Assembly: GCA_021786915.1 (NCBI GenBank)
Contig: JAJYMP010000407.1
Location: 1 to 15,067, forward strand
DNA from: Chloroflexota bacterium
Lineage (GTDB): Bacteria > Chloroflexota > Limnocylindria > Limnocylindrales > CSP1-4
DNA: 15,067 nt
Direction of reading: 5' to 3'
A program made the position numbers and the translations under genes. Position 1 is the stretch's first letter; each line of letters begins with the position of its first letter. Shown piece after piece: positions 1 to 6,538 of this stretch. Below the pieces are notes generated by a model. It saw only the letters and a program-made list of their open reading frames with translations. It searched no databases and had not been told where the DNA came from.

Positions 1-24
1 GACGGCCTCCCGCATCGCGACCCC

Positions 25-390
25 GTGGCGCAGCGGGCGTCCGACCGCGAACCGATCGACCTGGCCCGCCGGGTCGTCGAGCTCGCGGAGGACAAGAAGG
101 CGGCCGACATCGTGCTGCTCGACCTCGCCGAGCTGACGACGCTCGCCGACGCGTTCGTGATCTGCTCCGGCGGGTCCGAGCGCCAGATCGACGCGATCGC
201 CAACGGCATCGTCGAGGGGCTGCGCGAGGAGGGCGTGCGCCCGATCGGGCGAGAGGGGACGCCGGCCTCGCACTGGGTGCTGGTCGACTTCGGCTCGGTG
301 ATCGTGCACGTCTTCACGCCCCCCGAGCGCGACTACTACGGGCTGGAGAAGTACTGGTCGGCCGCGAGGGTCGTCGTCCGGGTCCAGTAG
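25..390 (+). CDS. rsfS: Ribosomal silencing factor RsfS (Iojap/DUF143 family)
   Basis: RsfS binds ribosomal protein L14 on the 50S subunit and blocks joining with 30S, lowering translation when nutrients are scarce; this role is family knowledge. The 121 residues cover the whole compact domain: an N-terminal helix (about 10–25), the block around 36–56 with LADAFVICSGGSERQ, and the C-terminal block around 79–112 with SHWVLVDFG, VIVHVF and YYGLEKYW. Length fits the family (about 105–130 aa). The chosen start is GTG at 25, but the frame is open to the left edge, so the true start could lie outside the window. In many bacteria rsfS follows nadD; whatever precedes it here is cut off. The gene is convergent with the holA operon, with one small gene between them. 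Identification is firm; only the start is uncertain. Confidence 0.93.
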   Translation: MAQRASDREPIDLARRVVELAEDKKAADIVLLDLAELTTLADAFVICSGGSERQIDAIANGIVEGLREEGVRPIGREGTPASHWVLVDFGSVIVHVFTPPERDYYGLEKYWSAARVVVRVQ

Positions 391-448
391 CGGGTGCCGG
401 CGGAACCGGACGGGGGCCGGTCCCGTGGGGGACCCACCCGCTTCGTGG

Positions 449-469
449 GGTACCGTTCGAGCCGGTACC
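449..469 (+). terminator. Hairpin downstream of rsfS
   Basis: Perfect 7-bp inverted repeat GGTACCG / CGGTACC around a 7-nt loop. It is preceded by a smaller hairpin, GTGGG-gga-CCCAC, at 425–437. Both lie in the gap after rsfS and before the next gene. There is no U-run, so terminator activity is inferred from position and symmetry only. It could also be an operator for the zinc-finger gene downstream. Confidence 0.35.
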
Positions 470-500
470 GCTGGGTCATGTGCAGTCGGGGCTGGGGTCC

Positions 501-510
501 CTAGCATCCG
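501..510 (+). promoter_or_regulatory. CTAGCATCCG motif, possible -10 region
   Basis: The ten bases CTAGCATCCG lie 47 nt ahead of the zinc-finger start at 557 and contain TAGCAT, a 4/6 match to TATAAT. The same ten bases occur on the opposite strand at 5961–5970 upstream of comEA. The best-placed -35 (TGTGCA, 479–484, 17-nt spacer) matches only 3/6, so this is a weak promoter call supported mainly by the recurrence. Confidence 0.25.
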
Positions 511-556
511 TCGCAGGTCGTCAGCCGATGGGGCTGGCGCCACCGGAGAAGCCCCG

Positions 557-811
557 ATGTCGGGCCTGCGAGATCGCTGCCCCAGCTGCAGCCGGCGCCT
601 CATCGTCACGCGTTTCGACACGACGTTCCGGCTGCCTGACCGGAACGAGCGGCTGTGCTTCGGCATTCCCGGGGGGCTCTGCGAGGACTGTCACCAGCTG
701 TACATCGATCCCGAGCTGATCGAGCTGCTCGACCTGGGCGAGGGCCGCTGCGTGTTTGCCATCGAGAGCGACGTGGTGCTCCAGGAGCAGGCCTGGTCGT
801 CCGCCGACTGA
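557..811 (+). CDS. Small two-CxxC zinc-finger protein (YgiT/MqsA N-terminal type)
   Basis: An 84-residue protein whose only clear signature is a treble-clef-like metal site: CPSC at residues 8–11 and CEDC at 42–45. Between them is a beta-rich stretch, and after them LYIDPELIELL, as in the YgiT-type zinc fingers of MqsA-like antitoxins. No C-terminal helix-turn-helix is visible, so it lacks the DNA-binding half of MqsA and no toxin ORF flanks it. The frame is open upstream to a GTG at 425, but those residues are low-complexity; ATG 557 is preferred because GGAGAAG sits about 6 nt ahead and the zinc domain starts right after it. Function is unknown: a stand-alone metal-binding regulator or accessory protein is possible. 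It is convergent with holA. Confidence 0.6.
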   Translation: MSGLRDRCPSCSRRLIVTRFDTTFRLPDRNERLCFGIPGGLCEDCHQLYIDPELIELLDLGEGRCVFAIESDVVLQEQAWSSAD

Positions 812-913
812 CCGACTGCCACCGCAGCCCGACCCGCCCGACCTCCCTCTTCGCGCCTGCCCGGCCATCGCGGCCTCGCCCCCTTCGCCCCCTCGCCCAT
901 CTGCCGACCGCCA

Positions 914-951
914 CGTTCCGCGCCGTGCTCTCCGGCGCTCGCAGCGGAACG
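914..951 (-). terminator. Hairpin between the zinc-finger gene and holA (3' end of com operon)
   Basis: Outer stem of 8 bp, CGTTCCGC / GCGGAACG, enclosing an inner GCCG / CGGC stem. It starts 7 nt past the holA stop codon. No U-run follows on either strand. It could serve both convergent genes. The symmetry is seen directly; the terminator role is inferred from position. Confidence 0.45.
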
Positions 952-957
952 GCTCTC

Positions 958-2031
958 CTAGCGGCGCTGCGGCGCCTGCTGCCCCCGGGCCCGGGGAGCC
1001 ACCCGCTCGGCGACCCACGCCACCCACGCCATCCGGCGCTGCCCGTCGGTGCTGCCCTTCACGTCGGCGTGCTTGGCCAGCCGGTCGAGGTCGAGCAGCC
1101 CCTCGAGGGCCGCCTGGAGCTCGGCGACCGTCCAGCCCGACGCCTGCTCCGCCCGCCGCTGGACCATGTAGGGGTTGCCGCCCATCAGCTTGACCAGCTC
1201 GGCCGGCCTGGCCCCCGCCGCTCGGGCGTCGGCTGCGATGAGCAGCTCGCGCAGGCGGCGGTGGAGGAGGACGAGCAGGACCTGCTCGGGCTGTGACTCG
1301 AGGGCTCGGTCGAGCGCCGGTCCCGCGCGCTCGGCGCGGCGGAGGGCGACCGCGTCCGACAGCGACCACAGCGAGTCGGGGATCACCTCGGCGACGAGCG
1401 CCCGCACGTCGTCGACGCTGATCACCTCGGCGCCCCGGTAGAGCGAGAGCTTCTGCAGCTCACCGACGGCCACAGCGCCCATCTGGCGGCGGTCCACGTC
1501 TCCCTCGCTCGCGAAGGCGCCGATCCGCCGCGCGATCTCCTTCGCCGCATCCGGCCCCAGCTCGACGCCGAGCTCCTTGGCGCGGCCGCCGATCCACGAG
1601 GGCATCTCGCCGGCGCCTGGGGCGCGGCACGGGCGGACCGATCCCCCAGCCCGGATCACCGCCGCCTCCAGGTCGGTCAGGGACTTCGGGCGCTTGCGGC
1701 CGTCGGTGGTGTCGAACTCGAGGAAGATGAGCGCATTGCCAGGCGCGACTGACGCGATCACGCGGTCGAGGCCCTCGCGCAGGGCCTTCGAGCGGACGAG
1801 CGGCGTCGGGTTCGTCACCACAGCAACCGTGCCGCCGCCGAACATCGGGGCGATCGACACCCGCTCCGCGAGGGCGTCGGCACTGGACTCCCGAGCCGTG
1901 ACCCGCCAGCGCTCCGGTGGCGCGCCGGTGTCGCGGGCCAGCTCGTCCGAGATCGACCCGACGATGCGCTCCATCGCCCACTCGTCGTCGCCCCACAGGT
2001 ACAGGACCTGCGGCCGGTCCGCGACGCTCAC
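958..2031 (-). CDS. holA: DNA polymerase III subunit delta
   Basis: The delta subunit opens the beta sliding clamp within the clamp-loader complex of the replicative polymerase. The 357-aa product fits the family (about 320–360 aa). It opens with VLYLWGDDEW, the usual first strand and helix of the degenerate AAA+ domain, continues with VAVVTNPTPL and ALIFLEFD, and ends in the helical collar region (VLLVLLHRRLRELL, then NPYMVQRRAEQASGWT). Start GTG 2031 is well supported: AAGGAGGA lies at 2044–2037, and the start overlaps the upstream HD gene's TGA as GTGA, indicating translational coupling. comEA–comEC–holA is a recurrent order in high-GC bacteria. Nothing looks broken. Confidence 0.93.
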   Translation of the reverse strand: MSVADRPQVLYLWGDDEWAMERIVGSISDELARDTGAPPERWRVTARESSADALAERVSIAPMFGGGTVAVVTNPTPLVRSKALREGLDRVIASVAPGNALIFLEFDTTDGRKRPKSLTDLEAAVIRAGGSVRPCRAPGAGEMPSWIGGRAKELGVELGPDAAKEIARRIGAFASEGDVDRRQMGAVAVGELQKLSLYRGAEVISVDDVRALVAEVIPDSLWSLSDAVALRRAERAGPALDRALESQPEQVLLVLLHRRLRELLIAADARAAGARPAELVKLMGGNPYMVQRRAEQASGWTVAELQAALEGLLDLDRLAKHADVKGSTDGQRRMAWVAWVAERVAPRARGQQAPQRR

Positions 2032-2711
2032 CCGGGTCCTCCTTCGCGGGCGGCCTGCCGGTCTGTCGCGGCTTCGCGAAGTGCGCGTCTGGACCACCGA
2101 AGCCGCGCGACGTCCCCAGGCGCGACGCCCACGGCCTCGCACACGACACGCTCGAGCTCGCGCGCCCGCTCGACCACGAGCACGGACACGTCACCGCCCC
2201 AGCCGACGCCTGTGGGACCGCCGCTGGTCGTGCCGTCTCGAGGCTGGACGTACTCGCCCGGACCCGACGGGTATCGCCGCCTCCAGGACCGGAAGCGCTC
2301 GTCCATCGATTCGAGCCGCTGGCCCGCGCGCTTGTCCGCGTAGGCGACGAGACGAGCCTCCAGCGGGGCGGCCGCCAGGCGCGCAGCGAGCTCGTCGTCC
2401 GCGAGGCACGTCACCGGGTGGTCGCGGACGAGCAGCGCCAGCTCGCCGAGCCCGTTCGCCGTGAGCCAGGCCGCGGACCCCTCGCCGTGGCGCAGCCGAC
2501 GGTCCGCGCCCGACGCCGGCAGCTTGTCCACGTCGTGCAGCAGCGCTGCGGTATCGACGGCGCGCCGGTCGAGGGGCACACCGAGCCCCGACGCGCGCGC
2601 GGCGAGCCACGCCGCGACGTCGGCCACGACGCAGGCGTGACGCAGGGCCCAGGCGGGCGGATCGAGCGAGAGCAGCAGGCGGGCGGCCTCGCGGCGCGCC
2701 GGAACGGTCAT
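2028..2711 (-). CDS. HD-domain phosphohydrolase
   Basis: A 227-aa protein with a metal-dependent HD fold: His25 (LRHACVVADVA), the paired H59-D60 in AALLHDVDK, H75 in RHGEGSAAWL, H98 in VRDHPV, and an ADKR motif (about residues 124–127). This pattern resembles small HD hydrolases acting on nucleotides or dinucleotides, such as YqeK-like enzymes often found near rsfS/nadD; the substrate cannot be told from sequence. The C-terminal ~70 residues are unlike the HD core. The stop overlaps the holA GTG (GTGA). The start ATG 2711 sits where comEC should end, and the literal comEC frame continues across most of this gene. The HD frame carries the conserved motifs while the comEC frame here is Arg/Ala/Gly/Pro-rich, so this frame is the real one. 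Confidence 0.8.
   Translation of the reverse strand: MTVPARREAARLLLSLDPPAWALRHACVVADVAAWLAARASGLGVPLDRRAVDTAALLHDVDKLPASGADRRLRHGEGSAAWLTANGLGELALLVRDHPVTCLADDELAARLAAAPLEARLVAYADKRAGQRLESMDERFRSWRRRYPSGPGEYVQPRDGTTSGGPTGVGWGGDVSVLVVERARELERVVCEAVGVAPGDVARLRWSRRALREAATDRQAAREGGPG
2037..2044 (-). promoter_or_regulatory. Ribosome binding site of holA
   Basis: AAGGAGGA on the minus strand, 5 nt before GTG 2031 and inside the 3' end of the HD gene. It is one of the strongest Shine-Dalgarno sequences in the window and decides the holA start over longer open-frame starts upstream. Confidence 0.75.
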
Positions 2712-5184
2712 GAGACCGATCGTAGCCGGAGTCGGGGGTAGCGGCGGTGCGTCGGGCGCCGGCCGTGCGGACGTCCACCCCGTCGGGCCGCAGGAGCGCC
2801 TCGATCCGGCCGTCGTCGTCCGTGCGGACCACCCTTGCCCCCGCCCCGCGAAGCCGCGCGAGCGTCGACGGCGCGGGATGGCCGAAGTCATTGCCCGCGC
2901 CAACCGAGATGAGCGCCAACGCCGGGCGCGTGGCTTCCAGCAGGGCAGCGGTCGTGGCGGTGGCGCTGCCATGGTGGGCGACCTTGAGGACGTCGAGGCG
3001 GGGGAGTCCTCCGGCGACCAGCTCCGGGTCCACGCCCTGCTCCGCGTCGCCCATGAGGAGGAAGTGGCGCCCCGACGCCGTGCCCAGCAGCACGATCGAG
3101 GTGTTGTTGACCCCCGTGCCAGTCGAGGCAGGCGCCGTCGGCACGGTCCCGGGCCTCGGCCAGAGGACATCGAGCGAGATGTCGCCCAGCCTGAGCCTCG
3201 CCCCGGTGGCCAGGGTCCCGCGCGGCGGGCCGTGCCCGAGCGCCCTGTCCCACGCCTGCCAGCCGGGCCCTGCCCCGCGCATCCCCGGCTCGAACACGCG
3301 CCCCACCCGGTAGCGCTCCAGCACCCGGACGAGACCTGCCACGTGGTCCTCGTGCGGGTGCGTGAGCACCACGATGTCGACGCGACGATCCCAGGGCGGC
3401 AGGATGGCGTCGAGCTCGGCGAGGACGCGGTCCGGGTCGGGCCCGCCGTCGACGAGCATCCTCGCGCCGTCGCGGCTCTCGACGAGGATTGCGTCGCCCT
3501 GGCCCACGTCGAGCACGACGATCCGGTCTGCACGTCCGACGACGTCCGCTGCGGCGAGGAGCGTCACCGCGACGATCAGCGCTGAGCCGGCCAGCGCGAG
3601 GCGCTCCAGGCGGGTCGGTGGCCGGATCCGCGGGCCGCGTCGCCCATGCCCCGACGGCCGTGCCGCGGCTCGTCCCGCAGGTCGTGGGGCCCCGGGCCGC
3701 GCTGCGCGGGCCCGCTGGCCTGCTCGCCGCCGGCGGTGGATCGCCAGCAGCACGCTCGCCACGAGCACCAGCGCGCCGATCGCAGCGGGGATGGCCAGGC
3801 CTGGAGGCAGGGCGATCGCGGCGAACGGCAGCCCGGCCGCGAACCGCACTGTCGTCACGATCGTGCGCAGCAGCAGCCACCCCGGCAGCCCGGCGACGAC
3901 GCCCAGCGGTCCCGGCACGCCGAGCTGCACCAGCCACCCGCCGACGAGCGCGAGCGCGCCGCCCGCCATCGCAGCGGGCACGATGGGCACCACGGCCAGG
4001 TTGACTGCGGGCGCGACGAGCGACAGCCGGCCGAACGTCGCGAGCACATCGGGCAGGGTGGCCGCCTGGGCCGCTAGCGTGATCCCGAGGCCCTCGGCAA
4101 GCCAGCCGGGGAGCCTCCCGCCCCACACGCCGCCGAGCCAGGCGCCGAGCGGCGTCGCCCAGGCGAGGAGCCCTGCGGTCGCGAGCACCGACAGGCGGAA
4201 CCCGGCGTCGCCCACGAGGCCGGGATCGAGGAGGAGGAGCCCCGCGGCCGCGAGCGAGAGCGCCGCCGGCGCCCGGACGGCTCGGCCCGAACCGCGCGCG
4301 AGCAGCACGACGCCGGCCATGACCGCGGCCCGGACCACCGACGGCGACGCGCCGGCCGCGATGACGTAGGCGACGATCACGCCGCCGGTGACGAGACCGG
4401 CCGTGCGGCGCGACCGGCCCCGAAGCATCGCCGCGACCAGCGTGGCGACGATCGCGATGTTCCAGCCGGAGATCGCCACGACGTGGCTGACGCCCGCGGT
4501 CGCGAAGTCCGCCGCGAGGCCCCGATCGACGCGCTCGCGGAGGCCGATCAGGATCCCAGCGGCCAGGCCCGCCTCGGGTTCGGGGAGCGACAGCCTGAGC
4601 GCGTCCCCGGCGCCGTCGCGGAGCGCCTGGACGGACGGCCAGGGCGGAGCGCGCACGACCCGCACGCTCGTCGCGCGGAGGCTGCCCGAGGCGCCGGTTC
4701 GACGGAGGTACTCGCCGTACGGGTCGTCGTCGGGCGGGGGCTCCAGCCGACCGTCCACCTCCACGACGGCACCCCCGGGGACCAGGGGGAACGCGGGCAG
4801 CGTCGCCGCGACCACCACGGGCTCGCCCCCGGTGCGGATCGCGAGGCGGACCAGCTGGCTCCCGTCCTTGGGGGAACCGACGGAAACGACGTCGGCGGTC
4901 CACGACGGGCTGCCGGCGGCGTCCAGCGTGGGCACGGCGCTCCCGGGCGGCCCGACGACCAGCCGCAGCGCCACCAGCAGCGCCCCGACGCCTGCAGCCG
5001 TGGCGGCGTTCCCCATGCCGCCGACTGCAGCGGGCCTGCCAGGGGGCGGCGCGGCCGCGAGCGCCAGGAGGAGCAGCCCCGCTGCGAGCGTCGGGAGGGG
5101 CCCGGCCGCCATCGCCGCAGCCGTCGCGCCCGCAGCCACCCCGACCGCAAGCCATGCCGTCCGGGGGATCCCGTCGGCGCGCAT
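2191..5184 (-). CDS. comEC: DNA internalization channel ComEC/Rec2 (stop codon apparently lost)
   Basis: ComEC forms the inner-membrane channel for single-stranded DNA in natural transformation. The protein shows N-terminal hydrophobic helices (about 8–75), a soluble OB-like region (about 90–180), the multi-helix competence domain (about 200–490, including ASPSVVRAAVMAGVVLLARG), and a metallo-beta-lactamase domain with DVGQGD at 559–564, THPHEDH at 608–614 and KVAHHGS from 734. Start ATG 5184 overlaps the comEA TGA (TGATG). Conserved sequence ends near residue 810 (about position 2750), giving about 820 aa, normal for ComEC. The open frame instead runs to residue 997, and the last ~170 residues are Arg/Ala/Gly/Pro-rich and lie over the HD gene in another frame. 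A one-base insertion, for example at the five-G run 2734–2738, would end comEC at TGA 2710–2708. The true end is therefore probably about 2708, not 2191. Confidence 0.85.
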   Translation of the reverse strand: MRADGIPRTAWLAVGVAAGATAAAMAAGPLPTLAAGLLLLALAAAPPPGRPAAVGGMGNAATAAGVGALLVALRLVVGPPGSAVPTLDAAGSPSWTADVVSVGSPKDGSQLVRLAIRTGGEPVVVAATLPAFPLVPGGAVVEVDGRLEPPPDDDPYGEYLRRTGASGSLRATSVRVVRAPPWPSVQALRDGAGDALRLSLPEPEAGLAAGILIGLRERVDRGLAADFATAGVSHVVAISGWNIAIVATLVAAMLRGRSRRTAGLVTGGVIVAYVIAAGASPSVVRAAVMAGVVLLARGSGRAVRAPAALSLAAAGLLLLDPGLVGDAGFRLSVLATAGLLAWATPLGAWLGGVWGGRLPGWLAEGLGITLAAQAATLPDVLATFGRLSLVAPAVNLAVVPIVPAAMAGGALALVGGWLVQLGVPGPLGVVAGLPGWLLLRTIVTTVRFAAGLPFAAIALPPGLAIPAAIGALVLVASVLLAIHRRRRAGQRARAARPGAPRPAGRAAARPSGHGRRGPRIRPPTRLERLALAGSALIVAVTLLAAADVVGRADRIVVLDVGQGDAILVESRDGARMLVDGGPDPDRVLAELDAILPPWDRRVDIVVLTHPHEDHVAGLVRVLERYRVGRVFEPGMRGAGPGWQAWDRALGHGPPRGTLATGARLRLGDISLDVLWPRPGTVPTAPASTGTGVNNTSIVLLGTASGRHFLLMGDAEQGVDPELVAGGLPRLDVLKVAHHGSATATTAALLEATRPALALISVGAGNDFGHPAPSTLARLRGAGARVVRTDDDGRIEALLRPDGVDVRTAGARRTAATPDSGYDRSHDRSGAPRGRPPAALARSARLGPASRLRRGRRRGVARRARVGARCAPRPARRRYRSAAARRGQAAGVGRGPSAAPRRGVRGLAHGERARRAGAARPRPPGDVPRGRRARCAPGGRPAGGSSRRLRGQARGPAARIDGRALPVLEAAIPVGSGRVRPASRRHDQRRSHRRRLGR

Positions 5185-5873
5185 CAGCCTCCCACCGTGA
5201 CCAGGGCGCGGATCTTCGCCAGTGTCGCGGCGCCGACCACCTTGCGGCTCGAGAGCTCGTCGATCGAGGTGTAGGGCCGACCGGCGATGATCTTCGCCGC
5301 TGTCGCGGGCCCGATCCCCGGCAGCGCATCGAGCTCGGCCTCGGTGGCCCGATTGAGGTCGACTCGACCTCCCGCCGTGGGGTTCGGCCTTGGCGCCCCG
5401 CTGCCAGGGGACGGCGCGCCCGCCTCGTCACGGTCTGGAACATGGATCTTCTGGCCGTCCTGGAGCGGTGCGGCGAGGTTCAGCACCCGGTCCGCGGCCC
5501 GCACGTCCACCCTCGGCCCATAGCCGCCGGCCGCGTCGATGGCATCGGCCACCCGCGAGCCCGCCGCCAGCCGGAACACGCCCGGACGCGCCACGGCGCC
5601 GCTCACCTCCACGACGAGGGGACGGGACGCGGAAGCCGGGGCTGCGGACGACGACCCCCCCTTGTCCGCGACCCCGGCCTCCGTGATCGCAATCCCCCCG
5701 CCATCCCCGATCGGCACTGGCCTCGCGGCGATCAGCAGGGCCCCGACGGCGACCGCGACGGCGGCCAGGACGGCCGCGACGGCCAGCCAGGGCCCGCCGC
5801 GACGCTCCTCGTCCGGCGGCGATGACGGCTCGATGCTGTCGATGGCGCGCCACGGCGCGCTGGAGGGCTCCAC
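5184..5873 (-). CDS. comEA: Competence protein ComEA (membrane-anchored DNA receptor)
   Basis: ComEA binds double-stranded DNA outside the membrane and passes it to ComEC. The 229-aa protein has a cytoplasmic leader, one membrane helix (about 28–50), a Ser/Ala-rich linker, an SLBB domain (about 85–150: VVEVSGAVARPGVFRL, ADAIDAAGGY, DGQKIHVPD), a second Pro/Gly linker, and a C-terminal double helix-hairpin-helix (about 168–225: VDLNRATEAELDALPGIG, KIIAGRPYTSIDEL). Both domains match full-length ComEA of Gram-positive type. Start GTG 5873 is the only usable start after an in-frame TAG near 5969, and GGGGAG lies about 9 nt upstream. It is the first gene of the comEA–comEC–HD–holA operon. Confidence 0.92.
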   Translation of the reverse strand: MEPSSAPWRAIDSIEPSSPPDEERRGGPWLAVAAVLAAVAVAVGALLIAARPVPIGDGGGIAITEAGVADKGGSSSAAPASASRPLVVEVSGAVARPGVFRLAAGSRVADAIDAAGGYGPRVDVRAADRVLNLAAPLQDGQKIHVPDRDEAGAPSPGSGAPRPNPTAGGRVDLNRATEAELDALPGIGPATAAKIIAGRPYTSIDELSSRKVVGAATLAKIRALVTVGG

Positions 5874-5960
5874 GGTGGGCGGCTCCCCGGCGGGGGCGGC
5901 GGGTGTCGACTGGACGGTCGACGCATCGAGGGCACGTCCGAGGTGTCGACCGTCCGCAGG

Positions 5961-5995
5961 CGGATGCTAGCCGCGGCCACTTATCGCAGGCTTAT
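5961..5995 (-). promoter_or_regulatory. Candidate control region of the com operon
   Basis: The minus strand at 5970–5961 reads CTAGCATCCG, identical to the motif at 501–510. Just upstream are two direct copies of ATAAG (5995–5991 and 5984–5980) spaced by 11 bp, about one helical turn. No good -35 hexamer is seen, so if this is a promoter it may need an activator; that is inference. Confidence 0.3.
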
Positions 5996-6020
5996 GTCTG
6001 GCCGGGGGAGGGCCGTGGGA

Positions 6021-6058
6021 CAACGAAAGCCGGTGGGGCCCAAGACGGCTCCGCCGGC
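6021..6058 (-). terminator. Hairpin plus T-rich tail after the two small ORFs
   Basis: On the minus strand GCCGG (6058–6054) pairs with CCGGC (6033–6029), extended by two more pairs past one mismatch, and is followed by TTTCGTTG (6028–6021). It lies about 22 nt past the stop of the 79-aa ORF. This is the only hairpin in the window with a T-rich tail, so it is a plausible intrinsic terminator. Confidence 0.45.
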
Positions 6059-6079
6059 CCTCGGGACGCTGGGCTGCGA

Positions 6080-6319
6080 CTACAGTGCCCGGCCCTCGAT
6101 GCGCGCCGCGGCCGTGCATGCGGCCTCGGACAACGCGCGCGATGCGCCGCTCAGAGCGCGCACGGGTCGGGCGAGCGCATGACGGACGCGACTGGGTCGG
6201 CCCGGTCCCCGGGGATCGGCCGACATGGCGAGGTAGGCGGCCTCTGCGGCGAGGGCGCGTCGCTCCAGTTCGCGAGTCCGGTTCTGGGCAAGCTCGAGGG
6301 CGATCGGCAGGTAGATCAC
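6080..6319 (-). CDS. Hypothetical 79-aa protein
   Basis: No family recognised. From GTG 6319 the product starts with a short hydrophobic stretch (VIYLPIALELA), then a charged helix (NRTRELERRALAAEAAYLA, about 13–31), then a basic Arg/Ala-rich tail. This could be a peripheral membrane or coiled-coil peptide. The GTG overlaps the stop of the 38-aa ORF as GTGA, as in real gene pairs elsewhere in this window, and GGGAG lies about 9 nt upstream; these are the main reasons to accept it. A terminator-like hairpin follows. Composition alone does not exclude a chance open frame. Confidence 0.5.
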   Translation of the reverse strand: MIYLPIALELAQNRTRELERRALAAEAAYLAMSADPRGPGRPSRVRHALARPVRALSGASRALSEAACTAAARIEGRAL

Positions 6320-6432
6320 GAGTGGTGCTCCCAACGGCGGTCGGAGGTATGGCTGCTGCGACTCTCGGCGACCGCGCCGAGGCCGATGAGCGCAATGAAG
6401 GCGAGGAGCACGAGAGCGCTGAAGGGGTCCAT
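6316..6432 (-). CDS. Putative 38-aa single-helix membrane peptide
   Basis: A very short ORF from ATG 6432: residues 4–22 form one uninterrupted hydrophobic helix (FSALVLLAFIALIGLGAV), followed by a polar, His/Arg-containing tail ending WEHHS. No family is recognised; the layout recalls small membrane regulators or subunits, but that is only a resemblance. Support comes from context: a near-consensus promoter (TTGACA, 17 nt, TAGAGT) lies about 60 nt upstream, and the stop overlaps the next start as GTGA. The ribosome binding site is weak (GCGGAG). It is divergent from the CGNR regulator gene and shares its control region. Confidence 0.5.
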   Translation of the reverse strand: MDPFSALVLLAFIALIGLGAVAESRSSHTSDRRWEHHS

Positions 6433-6467
6433 GACAGTGGCTCCGCTTGTCGGTGAAGTAACCTGAC

Positions 6468-6486
6468 TAACCGATCTGATCGGTTA
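6468..6486. promoter_or_regulatory. 19-bp perfect palindrome, probable operator
   Basis: TAACCGATC-T-GATCGGTTA is a perfect 9+1+9 palindrome. The leftward promoter's expected transcription start (about 6482) falls inside it, so a bound protein would block that promoter. Related half-sites surround it: GTAACCTG at 6458–6465 and again at 6506–6513, and GGTTA at 6530–6534. The divergent zinc-finger regulator is the obvious candidate ligand, by position only. Confidence 0.65.
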
Positions 6487-6488
6487 TC

Positions 6489-6517
6489 ACTCTACCCACT
6501 TGCGCGTAACCTGTCAA
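6489..6517 (-). promoter_or_regulatory. Near-consensus sigma70-type promoter for the small ORF pair
   Basis: Minus strand -35 TTGACA (6517–6512, 6/6 match), 17-nt spacer, -10 TAGAGT (6494–6489, 4/6). It reads toward the 38-aa ORF and gives a leader of about 50 nt. It is the best promoter in the window and lies between operator-like repeats. Confidence 0.7.
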
Positions 6518-6538
6518 CTGGACTATGGTGGTTATGCA

